This document shows, in pieces, positions 39,836-40,181 of a stretch of 40,181 bases of DNA (the stretch's first letter is position 1; the number at the start of each line of letters is the position of its first letter). Source of the DNA: Candidatus Gastranaerophilales bacterium (lineage in GTDB: Bacteria > Cyanobacteriota > Vampirovibrionia > Gastranaerophilales > Gastranaerophilaceae); contig CALUVL010000018.1 of assembly GCA_944324225.1 (NCBI GenBank), positions 1 to 40,181 of the forward strand. The letters run 5' to 3'. The position numbers and the translations under genes were made by a program. A model generated the notes under the pieces. It was not told where the DNA came from, did no database searches, and was given only the letters and a program-made list of their open reading frames with translations.

Positions 39836-40181
39836 GCCTGAGGCACATCTGTATATTGGATAGGGATTATGACGAAGGCGCTTTTGGGCGGTGAAGGTCG
39901 AAACTTTAAAGAATTAAGTCAAGCCGCTGGGAAAGTTATTAGTTTTACTTCAGCCTGAGGCACATCTGTATATTGGATAGGGATTAGGACGAAGGCGCTT
40001 TTGGGCGGTGAAGGTCGAAACTTTAAAGAATTAAGTCAAGCCGCTGGGAAAGTTATTAGTTTTACTTCAGCCTGAGGCACATCTGTATATTGGATAGGGA
40101 TTATGACGAAGGCGCTTTTGGGCGGTGAAGGTCGAAACTTTAAAGAATTAAGTCAAGCCGCTGGGAAAGTTATTAGTTTTA
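39836..40181. repeat. 117-bp perfect tandem repeat, three copies, running off the window
   Basis: Copies are at 39836-39952, 39953-40069 and 40070-40181 (last copy short by five bases at the window edge). They differ at one base only: T39870 is G39987 in copy 2, which changes ATG to AGG. In the frame of that ATG each unit is open from one TGA to the next (38 codons), and copy 1 holds a 29-codon ORF (39869-39958) starting MTKALLGGEGRNFKELSQAAG after a weak AGGG site. All other frames have stops. The unit starts four bases after a terminator T-run. It could be a recent duplication, a repeated RNA or small-peptide unit, or an assembly artefact at a contig end. Confidence 0.75.

Noticed and set aside
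39836-40181. CRISPR array
   Set aside because: Units are 117 bp, identical throughout and without unique spacers; no cas gene in the window.
39836-40181. Diversity-generating retroelement template/variable repeat
   Set aside because: The one difference is T to G, not at adenines, copies are tandem, and there is no reverse transcriptase in the window.
1-40181. tRNA or rRNA genes
   Set aside because: No GGTTCGAATCC-like arm with a matching cloverleaf and no rRNA stretch was seen on either strand by reading; a tRNAscan-SE run would settle it.

Overview
The window is AT-rich, tightly packed bacterial DNA that uses the standard code (TGA is a stop). It most likely comes from a gut non-photosynthetic cyanobacterial relative, Gastranaerophilales/Melainabacteria (Vampirovibrionia). 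Three things point there: a DUF512 radical-SAM protein of the type known from cyanobacteria, Mla-type lipid-transport genes and a type IV pilin-like gene that imply a two-membrane envelope, and several otherwise unrecognisable proteins with short N-terminal NF-G / SFKG / SFTG motifs that I associate with this lineage. The assignment is inference; there is no rRNA here to confirm it. I found no tRNA, rRNA, CRISPR array, transposase or prophage module.

Layout. 1-411 is the 3' end of an unknown beta-rich protein. 412-951 holds palindromic repeats and a terminator. 952-5417 carries glyS, a small unknown gene, an ACT-like small protein and a 5'-nucleotidase-type phosphoesterase. 5473-9457 holds two multi-pass membrane proteins, prfB with its programmed +1 frameshift, a PHP-domain protein and a small zinc-ribbon protein. 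9468-11078 has rph and two exported charged coiled-coil proteins. 11194-13560 has ilvB, a family 4 uracil-DNA glycosylase and an HTH fragment. 13850-18060 has an M16 peptidase, nanE, a ROK kinase, a small protein and a UbiA-type prenyltransferase. 18061-19118 holds a frameshifted pilin-like gene divergent from an XRE regulator, with a 16-bp palindrome between them.

19190-23760 runs lysA, cdaA (diadenylate cyclase), a YitT-family protein, a small unknown and a serA-like dehydrogenase. 23769-26104 (minus) is a pair of unrecognised, probably lineage-specific membrane proteins. 26478-29557 is a pgpH-ybeY-dgkA operon. An orphan transcription unit follows (29559-29790), then mazG and several small unknown genes, an aminotransferase, mlaF/mlaE, divergent padR-DUF512, a membrane-anchored unknown and glnA. 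The right edge (39420-40181) is non-coding by ordinary criteria: a 60-nt G-free tract with two hairpins and a terminator, followed at once by a 117-bp tandem repeat running off the window.

How the genes work together. CdaA makes and PgpH destroys cyclic di-AMP, so both ends of that signalling cycle are present. LysA and possibly the aminotransferase belong to the diaminopimelate/lysine route that feeds peptidoglycan. DgkA (undecaprenol or diacylglycerol kinase), UbiA and MlaE/F concern lipids and envelope. NanE and the ROK kinase form an amino-sugar pair. Several genes (nanE, xre, mazG, mlaE, padR) lack a Shine-Dalgarno sequence and have a -10-like hexamer ending 6-7 nt before ATG, which suggests leaderless mRNAs as a recurring design.
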